The translations under genes and the position numbers were made by a program. 64,000 nt of DNA from Methylosinus sp. LW4 (GTDB lineage Bacteria; Pseudomonadota; Alphaproteobacteria; Rhizobiales; Beijerinckiaceae): the NCBI RefSeq assembly GCF_000379125.1, contig NZ_KB900627.1:262703-326702 (forward strand), given 5' to 3'. Under the pieces are notes generated by a model. The model was given only the letters and a program-made list of their open reading frames with translations. It searched no databases and had not been told where the DNA came from. The number at the start of each line of letters is the position of its first letter. Within the stretch, counting starts at the first letter, position 1. Positions 37,299 to 46,292 of the stretch are shown here, one piece after another.

Positions 37299-38543
37299 AT
37301 GACCACCAAATCCGGCGACGCGCGCAATCTATCCCGCCGTCAAATGCTTTCCGCGCTCGCGGCGACACCGGCGCTCGGCTTCATCGGACGGCCGGCTCTG
37401 GCGGCCTCCGCCGCCAACGCCACTGGGCTGGCGGTGACGGATAGCGAGGTCACTGTCGGAATATTGCATTCCGTCACGGGAACCATGGCGATCAGCGAGA
37501 CCGGCTCCGTCGAGGCGGAAAAGCTGGCGATCGAGCAGATCAACGCGATGGGCGGTGTGCTCGGCCGCAAAATCAAATTCGTGCAGGAGGACGGCGCCAG
37601 CGACTGGCCGACCTTCGCCGAAAAGGCCAAGAAGCTTTTGGTCAACGACAAATGCGCCGCCGTGTTCGGCTGTTGGACCTCCGCCTCCCGGAAGGCGGTC
37701 CTGCCGGTGTTCGAGCAGTACAATGGCATGCTCTATTACCCGACCTTCTATGAGGGGCTCGAGCAGTCGAAGAACGTCATCTACACGGGTCAGGAGGCGA
37801 CGCAGCAGATCATCGCCGGCTTGAACTGGGTGACCAAGCAGAAGGGCGCCAAGAGCTTCTACTTGCTCGGATCCGATTACATCTGGCCGCGCACCTCCAA
37901 CAAGATCGCCCGCAAGCATATCGAGAACGTGCTGAAAACCAAGGTCGTCGGCGAGGAATATTTCCCGCTCGGGCACACGCAGTTCAATTCGGTGATCAAC
38001 AAGATCAAGCTGACCAAGCCCGATGTGATCTACGCCATCATCGTCGGCGGCTCCAATGTCGCCTTCTACAAGCAGCTCAAGGCGGCCGGCATCGATCTGT
38101 CGAAGCAGACCTTGCTCACGATCTCCGTGACCGAAGACGAGATCGACGGCATCGGCGGCGAGAATATCGCCGGCGCCTACGCCTGCATGAAATATTTTCA
38201 GTCCTTGGACAACGCCAACAACAAGGGCTTCGTCTCCGCCTTTCAGAAGAAATGGGGCGAAAAAACCGTGATCGGCGACGTCACCCAAGCCGCCTATCTC
38301 GGTCCCTGGCTATGGAAGCTCACAGTGGAGAAAGCCGGCTCGTTCGATATCGACAAAGTCGCCGCCGCTTCGCCCGGAGTCGAATTCAAAGGCGCGCCGG
38401 AAGGCTATGTGCGCATTCACGAGAACCATCATCTCTGGTCGAAGACGCGCGTCGGTCGTGCGCGCGCCAATGGACAATATGAGGTGATCTACGAAACCGC
38501 CGAGCTCGTTCAGCCGGATCCGTTCCCGAAAGGCTATCAATGA
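37299..38543 (+). CDS. urtA: Urea ABC transporter substrate-binding protein UrtA
   Basis: 414 residues. A Tat-like leader (NLSRRQMLSALAATPALGFIGRPALA) precedes the mature domain. Sequence landmarks are VTVGILHSVTGTMAISETGSVEAEKLAIEQINAMGGVLG, CAAVFGCWTSASRKAVLPVFEQYNGMLYYPTFYEGLEQSKNVIYTG and LLGSDYIWPRTSNKIARKHIE, the typical UrtA wording distinguishing it from leucine/amide-binding relatives. It captures urea in the periplasm for UrtBCDE. First gene of a five-gene operon. Confidence 0.95.
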   Translation: MTTKSGDARNLSRRQMLSALAATPALGFIGRPALAASAANATGLAVTDSEVTVGILHSVTGTMAISETGSVEAEKLAIEQINAMGGVLGRKIKFVQEDGASDWPTFAEKAKKLLVNDKCAAVFGCWTSASRKAVLPVFEQYNGMLYYPTFYEGLEQSKNVIYTGQEATQQIIAGLNWVTKQKGAKSFYLLGSDYIWPRTSNKIARKHIENVLKTKVVGEEYFPLGHTQFNSVINKIKLTKPDVIYAIIVGGSNVAFYKQLKAAGIDLSKQTLLTISVTEDEIDGIGGENIAGAYACMKYFQSLDNANNKGFVSAFQKKWGEKTVIGDVTQAAYLGPWLWKLTVEKAGSFDIDKVAAASPGVEFKGAPEGYVRIHENHHLWSKTRVGRARANGQYEVIYETAELVQPDPFPKGYQ

Positions 38544-38620
38544 TCGGGCGGCGGACCGGGCGTCCGGTCCGCCGTTTCCGCTTCGGCCGCTCTTTTTCCT
38601 CACGACATATGGAGGCTCGG

Positions 38621-39547
38621 ATGCTCGGCGATTATTCGCTCGGCGATCTCGGCTCGATCTTCGTCATGCAGGGATTCGCCGGACTTATCCTGTTCTCGGT
38701 GTTCCTGCTCATGGCGCTCGGCCTCGCGATCATCTTCGGTCAGATGGGCGTGATCAACATGGCGCATGGCGAGTTCATGATCCTCGGCGCCTATATGACC
38801 TATCTCACCTCCAAGCTGTTCGAGACGCATCTTCCGGCGCTGTTTCCAGGCTATTTCTTCGTTGCGATGATCGTCGCCTTTCTCGCGGCGGCGCTGCTCG
38901 GCGCCGTGGTCGAATGGGCGCTGATCAGTCGGCTCTACAAGCGCCCTCTCGATACGATGCTCGCGACCTGGGGCCTCAGCCTCATTCTCCAGCAGCTCTA
39001 TCGCTCCATCTTCGGCGCGCGCGAGGTCGGCGTGGAGCTGCCGCCCTGGATGCTGGGGTCCTGGCAGATGACGTCCACGATCGAGGTGCCGATCAACGGC
39101 ATGTTCGTGATGGCCCTGACAGCGGTCATCACCGCCGGAGTCGCTCTGCTGATCTACAAATCTCGCCTCGGTCGCCAAGTGCGCGCCGTCGTGCAGAACA
39201 GAGTGATGGCCGGCGCTGTCGGAATCGACACGCAGAAAGTGGACCGCGCGACTTTCGCGCTCGGGTGCGGAATCGCGGGAATAGCAGGGTCCGCCTTCAC
39301 CATGGTCGGATCGACGGGGCCGACCGCTGGCCAGCTCTACATCGTCGACTCCTTCCTCGTCGTCGTCTTCGGCGGAGCGCAGAGCCTCATCGGCACCATC
39401 GCATCCGCCTTCACGATCTCGCAGTCGCGATCGACGCTCGAATTCTTCACATCCGGCTCCATGGCGCAGGTCGCGACGCTGATCGGCGTCGTCGTCATTC
39501 TGATGCTGCGTCCGCAGGGCCTGTTCGCAACCAAGGTGCGGCGATGA
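38621..39547 (+). CDS. urtB: Urea ABC transporter permease UrtB
   Basis: 308 residues from ATG 38621, with GGAGG seven bases upstream (38611-38615). The open frame extends to 38540 and another in-frame ATG lies at 38609. LivH-type permease with FLLMALGLAIIFGQMGVINMAHGEFMILGAYMTYL, LDTMLATWGLSLILQQLYRSIFGAREVGVELP and the coupling region RAVVQNRVMAGAVGIDTQKVDR. It lacks the long N-terminal periplasmic extension found in some UrtB proteins. It ends with an ATGA overlap into urtC. Confidence 0.93.
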   Translation: MLGDYSLGDLGSIFVMQGFAGLILFSVFLLMALGLAIIFGQMGVINMAHGEFMILGAYMTYLTSKLFETHLPALFPGYFFVAMIVAFLAAALLGAVVEWALISRLYKRPLDTMLATWGLSLILQQLYRSIFGAREVGVELPPWMLGSWQMTSTIEVPINGMFVMALTAVITAGVALLIYKSRLGRQVRAVVQNRVMAGAVGIDTQKVDRATFALGCGIAGIAGSAFTMVGSTGPTAGQLYIVDSFLVVVFGGAQSLIGTIASAFTISQSRSTLEFFTSGSMAQVATLIGVVVILMLRPQGLFATKVRR

Positions 39548-40692
39548 AACTCCATGGAGACAATGCGCTTTTCCGCCGGTCCGAGCTCTTGGGCCTCCTC
39601 GCTTTCGCGGCGCTCATCCTCGTCGTGCTGCCGGCCGCTCTCGACATCTTCCGGCTCAATCTCGTCGGAAAATATCTCACCTACGCCTTCGTGACGATCG
39701 GCCTCGTCGTGTGCTGGGGCTATGCCGGAATTCTGAGCCTCGGCCAGGGCATTTTCTTCGGTCTTGGCGGCTATTGCATGGCCATGTTCCTGAAGCTCGA
39801 AGCGTCGAGCGTCGAGAACACGAAAATCCAATCGACGCCCGGCATTCCCGACTTCATGGACTGGAATCAGCTCACTGCGCTGCCGTGGTTCTGGAAACCG
39901 TTCGAGAACCTCGGCGTCACGCTCGCCGCGGTGGTGTTGGTTCCGACGCTGTTCGCCTTCATCATCGGCGCGGCGATGTTCAAACGCCGCGTCGGCGGCG
40001 TCTATTTCGCGATCATCACCCAGGCGGTGGCGCTGATCCTCACCATATTGATCGTCGGCCAGCAGGGCTACACCGGCGGCATCAACGGCATCACCGATCT
40101 GCGCACGCTGAAAGGTTGGGACATCCGCTCGGATGGAGCGAAGCTCACGCTCTATTATGTCGAATGCGGGCTGCTGCTCGCCGCCATCGTCGCAACGCAG
40201 CTCGTCACGCGATCGAAGCTCGGCCGCATTCTCGTCGCCATGCGCGACAAGGAGGATCGCGTGCGCTTCTCCGGCTACTCGGTCTCGAGCTTCAAAATAT
40301 TCGCCTTCTGCTTCGCCGCGGCGCTCGCCGCGCTCGGCGGCGCCATGTTCACATTGCAGGTCGGGTTCATGTCGCCGTCCTTCGTCGGCATTGTCCCGTC
40401 GATCGAAATGGTGATCTACACGGCGGTCGGCGGACGCTCATCGATCCTGGGCTCCGTATGCGGCGCGCTGCTGGTCAATTTTGCCAAGACGCGCCTGTCC
40501 GAAAGCTTTCCCGAACTTTGGCTGTTCGGACTGGGAGCGCTGTTCATCATCGTGGTGCTGTCGTTCCCGGAGGGGCTCGCCGGCGTCTATCGCAGCTCCG
40601 CGCCGCGCCTCGCGAGAAGCTTCGTCGCGAAGCTGCGGGCTCTCTGGCGCACGCCGATGACGCGCTCTCTCGATCACGAACTCGCGGAGTGA
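39544..40692 (+). CDS. urtC: Urea ABC transporter permease UrtC
   Basis: 382 residues from ATG 39544, overlapping the urtB stop by four bases. LivM-type permease. Features are LTYAFVTIGLVVCWGYAGILSLGQGIFFGLGGYCMAMFLKLEA, FKRRVGGVYFAIITQAVALILTILIVGQQGYTGG and the coupling motif MRDKEDRVRFSGYSVSSFK. The extra 60-residue insertion around PGIPDFMDWNQLTALPWFWKPF is characteristic of UrtC. About ten membrane segments. Confidence 0.93.
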   Translation: MKLHGDNALFRRSELLGLLAFAALILVVLPAALDIFRLNLVGKYLTYAFVTIGLVVCWGYAGILSLGQGIFFGLGGYCMAMFLKLEASSVENTKIQSTPGIPDFMDWNQLTALPWFWKPFENLGVTLAAVVLVPTLFAFIIGAAMFKRRVGGVYFAIITQAVALILTILIVGQQGYTGGINGITDLRTLKGWDIRSDGAKLTLYYVECGLLLAAIVATQLVTRSKLGRILVAMRDKEDRVRFSGYSVSSFKIFAFCFAAALAALGGAMFTLQVGFMSPSFVGIVPSIEMVIYTAVGGRSSILGSVCGALLVNFAKTRLSESFPELWLFGLGALFIIVVLSFPEGLAGVYRSSAPRLARSFVAKLRALWRTPMTRSLDHELAE

Positions 40693-41444
40693 CGCCATTG
40701 TCGACACATCAGGATTTCCTTCTCTCGGTCGAAGCATTGTCGGTCTCCTTCGATGGCTTCAAGGCTGTGGACGACGTGTCGCTCTATGTCGAGCCGAACG
40801 AAATTCGCGTCATCATCGGCCCGAACGGAGCCGGCAAGACAACGGTGCTCGATCTCATCTGCGGCAAGACGCGCACCACCTCCGGATCGATTCGCTTTCG
40901 CGACAAGGAGCTGACTCGCATGAGCGAGAACGCCATCGTGGAGGCGGGGGTCGGGCGCAAATTCCAGAACCCCTCCATCTATGACGATCTCACCGTGTTC
41001 GAAAATCTGGAGATTTCCTATCCGCGCGGCCGCTCCGTGCTCGGCGCGCTGCTGTTTCGCCGCGATCGGGCGGTTCGCGAGCGCATAGAGGAGATCGCCG
41101 AGACCATCTTTCTCGCCGATCAATTGGCCGAGCGCGCCGAATATCTCAGCCATGGGCAGAAGCAGTGGCTCGAGATCGGCATGCTGCTGATTCAGGACCC
41201 CGAGCTCTTGATGCTCGACGAGCCGGTCGCGGGAATGAGCGTCTCCGAACGGCGCAAGACGGCGGAGCTCTTGAACAAGATCATCGTCGGCCGATCGGTG
41301 CTCGTCATCGAGCACGACATGAAATTCGTCGAGGACATCGCACATCGCGTCACCGTTCTGCACCAGGGAAAGGTGCTGTCGGAAGGCTCGATGGAGCATG
41401 TGAAGACAGACCCGAAGGTCGTCGAAGTCTATCTCGGACATTGA
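40689..41444 (+). CDS. urtD: Urea ABC transporter ATP-binding protein UrtD
   Basis: 251 residues from GTG 40689 (GTGA overlap with the urtC stop). TTG 40698 is an alternative. LivG-type ATPase with Walker A IIGPNGAGKTTVLDLICGKTRTTSG, Q-loop FQNPSIYDDLTVFENL, signature LSHGQKQWLEIGMLLIQDP and Walker B LLMLDEPVAGMSVSE. The SHGQKQWLEIGM wording and KTRTTSG are typical UrtD features. Confidence 0.93.
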   Translation: MTPLSTHQDFLLSVEALSVSFDGFKAVDDVSLYVEPNEIRVIIGPNGAGKTTVLDLICGKTRTTSGSIRFRDKELTRMSENAIVEAGVGRKFQNPSIYDDLTVFENLEISYPRGRSVLGALLFRRDRAVRERIEEIAETIFLADQLAERAEYLSHGQKQWLEIGMLLIQDPELLMLDEPVAGMSVSERRKTAELLNKIIVGRSVLVIEHDMKFVEDIAHRVTVLHQGKVLSEGSMEHVKTDPKVVEVYLGH

Positions 41445-41452
41445 GGAGCGCC

Positions 41453-42142
41453 ATGCTGGCCATCGAAGGATTGCGGGTCGCCTATGGCGAGAGCGAGGTC
41501 ATTCACGGCCTCGAGGCGGAGGTCGCGCCGAATGAGATCGTCGCGATCATGGGACGCAACGGCATGGGCAAGACGACGCTCATGAAGGCGCTAATGGGCA
41601 TTGCGCGTACGACCGCCGGCGCCGTGCGGATCTCCGATCGCGACATCACTGCGTTGAAGAGTCACCAGCGCGTCGCCGCTGGCCTCGCCTATGTGCCGCA
41701 GGGCCGGATGATCTTTCCGGCGATGACGGTCGAAGAGAACATCGAGACCGGATTGACCGTCACGGGCGAGCGCGAGGTTCCCAAAGACATATACGAGCTG
41801 TTTCCCGTGCTGCTGGATATGAGACGCCGTAAGGCCGGCAATCTTTCCGGCGGTCAGCAGCAGCAGCTCGCAATCGCGCGCGCGCTCGCCTCGCGACCCA
41901 AGGTGCTGCTGCTCGACGAGCCGACGGAAGGCATACAGCCTTCGATCATTCGCGAGATGGCGCGAATGCTGAAAGCGATCCGCGACACCCGCGGATTGTC
42001 GATCGTCGTCTCCGAGCAGGTCCTGTCCTTCGCGCTCGACATCGCCGATCGCGTGCTGGTGCTCGAGAACGGCGAGATCGTCCATTCCGAGAGCCGGGCG
42101 ACGATCGACGAGGCGAAGGTGGCGAATTTTCTGTCGGTCTGA
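41453..42142 (+). CDS. urtE: Urea ABC transporter ATP-binding protein UrtE
   Basis: 229 residues from ATG 41453, with GAGGAG five bases upstream. LivF-type ATPase: Walker A IMGRNGMGKTTLMKALMG, YVPQGRMIFPAMTVEENIETGL, signature LSGGQQQQLAIARALASRPK and Walker B VLLLDEPTEGIQPSII. GRNGMGKTT and DEPTEGIQPSII are the usual UrtE forms. It completes the five-component urea importer. No urease genes follow in the window. Confidence 0.93.
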   Translation: MLAIEGLRVAYGESEVIHGLEAEVAPNEIVAIMGRNGMGKTTLMKALMGIARTTAGAVRISDRDITALKSHQRVAAGLAYVPQGRMIFPAMTVEENIETGLTVTGEREVPKDIYELFPVLLDMRRRKAGNLSGGQQQQLAIARALASRPKVLLLDEPTEGIQPSIIREMARMLKAIRDTRGLSIVVSEQVLSFALDIADRVLVLENGEIVHSESRATIDEAKVANFLSV

Positions 42143-42168
42143 CCGGCTAACCACGAAGGAAGAGAACA

Positions 42169-43398
42169 ATGGCCGAAACATTGATCAAGGTCGATCTGAC
42201 CCAATCCGCATTCGAAAACGATATGGTGCACAATCGCTGGCACCCGGACATTCCGATTGTCGCCTGGGTGAAGCCGGGCGACGACTTCATCATCGAGACC
42301 TATGACTGGACCGGCGGCTTCATCAAGAACAACGACGACGCCTCGGACGTGCGCGACATCGATCTGTCGATCGTACATTTCCTGTCTGGGCCGATCGGCG
42401 TCAAAGGCGCGGAGCCCGGCGATCTCCTCGTCGTCGATCTCCTCGACATCGGCGCGAAGCCGGAGAGCCAATGGGGCTTCAACGGTTTCTTCTCCAAGCA
42501 GAATGGCGGCGGCTTTCTGACGGATCAGTTTCCGCTCGCGCAGAAATCCATCTGGGATTTCGAGGGGATGTTCACCAAATCGCGTCATGTGCCGGGCGTG
42601 CGCTATGCGGGCCTCATCCATCCCGGGCTGATCGGCTGCCTGCCCGACCCCAAGCTGCTGGAGACATGGAACACGCGTGAGGAAGCGCTGATCGCGACAA
42701 ATCCGACGCGCGTTCCAGGGCTCGCCAATCCTCCTTTCGCGCCGACCGCACATCTCGGCCGGCTCGAAGGCGAGGCTAAGGCGAAGGCCGCGGCGACGGC
42801 GGCGCGCACCGTGCCGCCGCGCGAGCACGGCGGCAATTGCGACATCAAGGATCTTTCGCGCGGCTCGAAAATCTACTTTCCCGTCTATGTGCCGGGCGGT
42901 GGATTGTCGATGGGCGATCTGCACTTCAGCCAGGGCGACGGAGAGATCACTTTCTGCGGCGCCATCGAAATGGCCGGCTGGCTGCATTTGAAGGTCGACG
43001 TCATCAAGGACGGAATGTCGAAATACGGAATCAAAAATCCGATCTTCAAGCCGAGCCCGATCACTCCCAACTACAATGATTATCTGATCTTCGAGGGCAT
43101 TTCTGTCGACGAGCACGGCGGCCAGCACTATCTCGACGTGACGGTCGCCTATCGCCAGGCCTGCCTGAACGCGATCGAATATTTGAAGAAGTTCGGCTAT
43201 TCGGGCGCGCAAGCCTATTCGATCCTGGGCACGGCTCCGGTACAGGGGCATGTCTCGGGCGTCGTCGACGTGCCGAACGCCTGCGCGACCCTGTGGCTGC
43301 CGACTCAAATCTTCGACTTCGATATCTCGCCGTCGGCGGCGGGTCCGATCAAATATCTCGACGGCTCGGTCCAGATGCCGATCGTTCCCGACAAATGA
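42169..43398 (+). CDS. fmdA: Formamidase FmdA (FmdA/AmdA family)
   Basis: 409 residues, the usual length. Hydrolyses formamide to formate and ammonia in the cytosol. Landmarks are NRWHPDIPIVAWVKPGDDF, ETYDWTGGFIKNNDDASDVRDIDLSIVHFLSGPIGVKGAEPGD, RTVPPREHGGNCDIKDLSRGS, PVYVPGGGLSMGDLHFSQGDGEI and the C-terminal FGYSGAQAYSILGTAPVQGHVSGVVDVPNAC, all typical of Methylophilus-type formamidase. It follows urtE by 26 bases with its own AAGGAAG site, so it probably shares the urea-uptake transcript. Confidence 0.95.
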   Translation: MAETLIKVDLTQSAFENDMVHNRWHPDIPIVAWVKPGDDFIIETYDWTGGFIKNNDDASDVRDIDLSIVHFLSGPIGVKGAEPGDLLVVDLLDIGAKPESQWGFNGFFSKQNGGGFLTDQFPLAQKSIWDFEGMFTKSRHVPGVRYAGLIHPGLIGCLPDPKLLETWNTREEALIATNPTRVPGLANPPFAPTAHLGRLEGEAKAKAAATAARTVPPREHGGNCDIKDLSRGSKIYFPVYVPGGGLSMGDLHFSQGDGEITFCGAIEMAGWLHLKVDVIKDGMSKYGIKNPIFKPSPITPNYNDYLIFEGISVDEHGGQHYLDVTVAYRQACLNAIEYLKKFGYSGAQAYSILGTAPVQGHVSGVVDVPNACATLWLPTQIFDFDISPSAAGPIKYLDGSVQMPIVPDK

Positions 43399-43405
43399 GG
43401 CCGTC

Positions 43406-43720
43406 ATGCCGATCTATGAATATCTCTGCGACGCCTGTGGACCGTTCACGACGATGCGCCCGATGGCGGACTATCTCGAGCCTTGCGACTGTCCCGATTG
43501 CGGCGCCACGGCGCCGCGAGTCGTGCTGACCGCGCCGCGCACGTCGCTGATGAGCTCGGCGAGCCGCGGCGCGTTCGAGGCGAATGAACGAAGCCGTCAT
43601 GCGCCGCGGCGGTCATCGTCTCACGGCGCCGGCTGCGCCTGTTGCGGCGGGGCGTCGAAAACATCTGGGGAGGGGGCCAAGTCTTTCCCCTCTGCGAGGC
43701 CCTGGATGATCAGCCATTAA
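43406..43720 (+). CDS. fmdB: FmdB-family zinc-ribbon protein
   Basis: 104 residues from ATG 43406, seven bases after fmdA. The N-terminal zinc ribbon is MPIYEYLCDACGPFTTMRPM followed by CDCPDCGATAPRV, giving two Cys-x2-Cys pairs. A second Cys pair (CACCGG) lies near residue 74 in an arginine/serine-rich tail. FmdB-type proteins accompany formamidase and are thought to regulate or assist its expression; the mechanism is unproven. Confidence 0.9.
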   Translation: MPIYEYLCDACGPFTTMRPMADYLEPCDCPDCGATAPRVVLTAPRTSLMSSASRGAFEANERSRHAPRRSSSHGAGCACCGGASKTSGEGAKSFPSARPWMISH

Positions 43721-44103
43721 TCACAATGCTTCTTCATAAACGAGCTGGCGCGGTCGCATGGCGAAGCCACGGCGACAACGCCGGCTTTTGCGTTCATGTT
43801 TCATCGAGAGGGGATCATGCGCTTTGTATCATGAATTCCGCGGCGCGCTCGAGCATGAGGCATGCGAAGGCGAGGACGTGCGCAACACACCGCGCGTTTG
43901 CGAAGCGGAGCCATCCGATGCTATTAGCGCAATCAATCGCTAAAGTACATAACACTCTCTAGCCGGCGGCCGAATAGGATCGACCTTGGCGGGTGCGATC
44001 CACCTGAATTGGCGAGGACCGACTTCTACAACAAATTCGTTCAGTAAATCAGCGATTCGAGCTACACAGTCAGCAAGGCGGGTCGGGCTTTGGAGCCATC
44101 GAG
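43721..44103. other. Intergenic region between fmdB and TPR-glycosyltransferase gene
   Basis: 383 bases with no convincing gene on either strand. No clear hairpin terminator follows fmdB. Base composition turns noticeably more AT-rich toward the right, where GGAG nine bases upstream of ATG 44104 provides a start for the next gene. Confidence 0.45.
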
Positions 44104-46230
44104 ATGTCGGATTACATACAGAATACCCCTTCGACTCAGACCTCGGAGCGCCTGTTCAGAGCCTTCGGCTTTCATCAAAGTGGTCTTCTATCTCATGCAG
44201 AGAAAATATACCATTTGATTCTTGCCGAAGATCCGATGCAGGTCACAGCATTGCATCTGCTCGGCGTCATCATGATCCAAACAGATCGTCTGGAACGCGG
44301 CCTGGAGCTGATCGAAAAGGCGTTGTCGATCACGCCCGACGACCCCGATATTCTCTACATCCATGGCAATGCGCTCCAGATGCTGAAGCGGTTCGACGAG
44401 GCGTTGGCGTCCTACGACAAGGCCATCGCCATTTCTCTCGACTACGTCGACGCGCACTTCAATCGCGCCAACACACTCCAAATACTGGGGCGGCTCAACG
44501 ACGCAGTGATGTCCTACGAGAGAGCGTTGTCGATAAAATTCGACCATATCGACGCGATCATCAATTACGGCAACGCTCTCCAGGAGCTCGGTCGGCTCGG
44601 CGAGGCATTGGCGGCCTATGACAAGGCGTTGTCCATAAAGCCCGGCAATGCTGTCGCCGTCATCAATCGCGGTCGCGCGCTCCAAGAGCTGAACCGGTTC
44701 GCCGAAGCGTTGGCGTCCTACGACCACGCGCTGTCGATCAAGCCCGACTTCACGGAGGCTCATTATAATCGCGGTAACGCGCTCCTAGAGCTCAGACGCA
44801 TCGACGAGGCGTCGGCTTCCTACGACAAGGCGCTGTCGATTCGGCCCGACCATGCCGACGCCCTCTACAATCGCGGATTGCTCGCGCTGCTCCGAGGCGA
44901 CTTTATCGCAGGATGGTCTGGGTATGAAAGCCGATGGAATCGCAAAGGAGCGCCACGGAGAAGCCTGTCGATTTCGTGTCCGATATGGCGTGGCGAGGAT
45001 ATCGCGGGCAAGAGAATCGTCGTGTACGATGAGCAGGGCCTGGGAGATGTAATTCAATTTTGTAGATACCTCCTGCCTCTCGCTACGTCTGGAGCGAAAG
45101 TAACCTTCATTGTGCGCTATAGCCTGCTGCGCTTGATGAGCCACTCTATCCCCGGCGCCCGGATCTTGCCGAGCTTTCCTGAAGGCGAGACCTTCGACTA
45201 TCAATGCGCTTTGTTGAGCCTTCCGCTCGCCTTTGAAAGCCGTCTAAAGTTTTCTCCTGCGGAGACGCCTTATCTGCGCGCCGAGCCGGACCGCTTATGG
45301 AAATGGAAAGCGAGACTTGGAGACCATGGCTTTAAGATCGGGATCGCTTGGCAGGGAAACAAGGCGGGGAAGATCGACATCGGCCGATCATTTGCGATCT
45401 CGGAGTTTCTGCCAATATCACGGCTGCCGAACGTACGGCTCATTTCGTTGCAAAAGAACGAGGGCGTCGAACAGCTACGCGAATTGCCCGAAGGAATGAC
45501 GGTCGAGACGCTCGGTAAAGACTATGACACAGGCGACGACGCGTTTGTGGATACGGCGGCGGTCATGGAAAGCTTGGACCTCGTCATCAGCTGCGACACA
45601 TCGATCGCGCACCTCGCAGGCTCATTGGGGCGCCCAGTGTGGCTGGCGATCAAACACGTTCCCGACTGGCGCTGGATGTTGGACCGAACAGACAGTCCCT
45701 GGTATCCGACGATGCGTCTCTTTCGCCAACAGACAAGGGACGATTGGCGTAGCGTTTTCTCTGATATTGCAAGCGCATTGCGTGAGCTGATGGACGAAGA
45801 GCGTCAGCGAACAAAGAAGCGCGAGCTCAGGACGCCGAGAGCGCCGATTTCGTGGGGCGAGCTCATCGACAAAATCACAATCCTCGAAATCAAGAGCATC
45901 GAAATATTTGAGCCCGCGGCCCGCGCCAACGTGCTGAAGGAGCTGCGCCTGTTGCTAGAAGTCGTAGATATGCATGGAGGATATGACCAAATTTCGAATT
46001 TCGAGGACGACTTGAAAAAGATCAATAGCGCATTGTGGAAGCTCGAGAACGCGATTCGTGAAAAAGAGCGGAGACAGGAATTCGACGCGGAGTTCATCGA
46101 GCTCGCTCGATCGATCTACAAGCTCAACGACGAGCGCGCGCTTCTCAAACGACGAATCAATGATGTTCTCGAGTCAGAAATCGTCGAGGAGAAAAGATTC
46201 GTCGGAAGCATTGCACCGATGTCAGATTGA
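44104..46230 (+). CDS. TPR-repeat protein with GT9/GT41-like glycosyltransferase fold and C-terminal DUF6165-like domain
   Basis: 708 residues. Residues about 30-290 contain seven to eight tetratricopeptide repeats (YNRGNALLELRRIDEASASYDKALSIRPDHADA type). Residues about 300-560 form a glycosyltransferase-like domain: KRIVVYDEQGLGDVIQFCRYLL, FKIGIAWQGNKAGKIDIGRSF and SLDLVISCDTSIAHLAGSLGRPVWL, the heptosyltransferase-like nucleotide-binding signature. Residues about 580-708 are a helical domain beginning PISWGELIDKITILEIKSIEIF, similar to DUF6165. The protein is likely cytosolic and may glycosylate a surface protein or glycan. It is isolated from the neighbours and its codon usage is more AT-rich, which suggests acquisition. 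Confidence 0.8.
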   Translation: MSDYIQNTPSTQTSERLFRAFGFHQSGLLSHAEKIYHLILAEDPMQVTALHLLGVIMIQTDRLERGLELIEKALSITPDDPDILYIHGNALQMLKRFDEALASYDKAIAISLDYVDAHFNRANTLQILGRLNDAVMSYERALSIKFDHIDAIINYGNALQELGRLGEALAAYDKALSIKPGNAVAVINRGRALQELNRFAEALASYDHALSIKPDFTEAHYNRGNALLELRRIDEASASYDKALSIRPDHADALYNRGLLALLRGDFIAGWSGYESRWNRKGAPRRSLSISCPIWRGEDIAGKRIVVYDEQGLGDVIQFCRYLLPLATSGAKVTFIVRYSLLRLMSHSIPGARILPSFPEGETFDYQCALLSLPLAFESRLKFSPAETPYLRAEPDRLWKWKARLGDHGFKIGIAWQGNKAGKIDIGRSFAISEFLPISRLPNVRLISLQKNEGVEQLRELPEGMTVETLGKDYDTGDDAFVDTAAVMESLDLVISCDTSIAHLAGSLGRPVWLAIKHVPDWRWMLDRTDSPWYPTMRLFRQQTRDDWRSVFSDIASALRELMDEERQRTKKRELRTPRAPISWGELIDKITILEIKSIEIFEPAARANVLKELRLLLEVVDMHGGYDQISNFEDDLKKINSALWKLENAIREKERRQEFDAEFIELARSIYKLNDERALLKRRINDVLESEIVEEKRFVGSIAPMSD

Positions 46231-46292
46231 ACATGTGCGTCCGTCACGAGCCTCCTCGTGGCGACCGATCGAATATAAAGCCGCCTTTCTCG

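Noticed and set aside
38914..39543. Upstream extension of the urtC frame into urtB
   Set aside because: Out-of-frame shadow of urtB. ATG 39544 with ATGA overlap fits LivM-type N termini.
39711..40688. Upstream extension of the urtD frame into urtC
   Set aside because: Shadow of urtC. GTG 40689 matches the ATPase family start.
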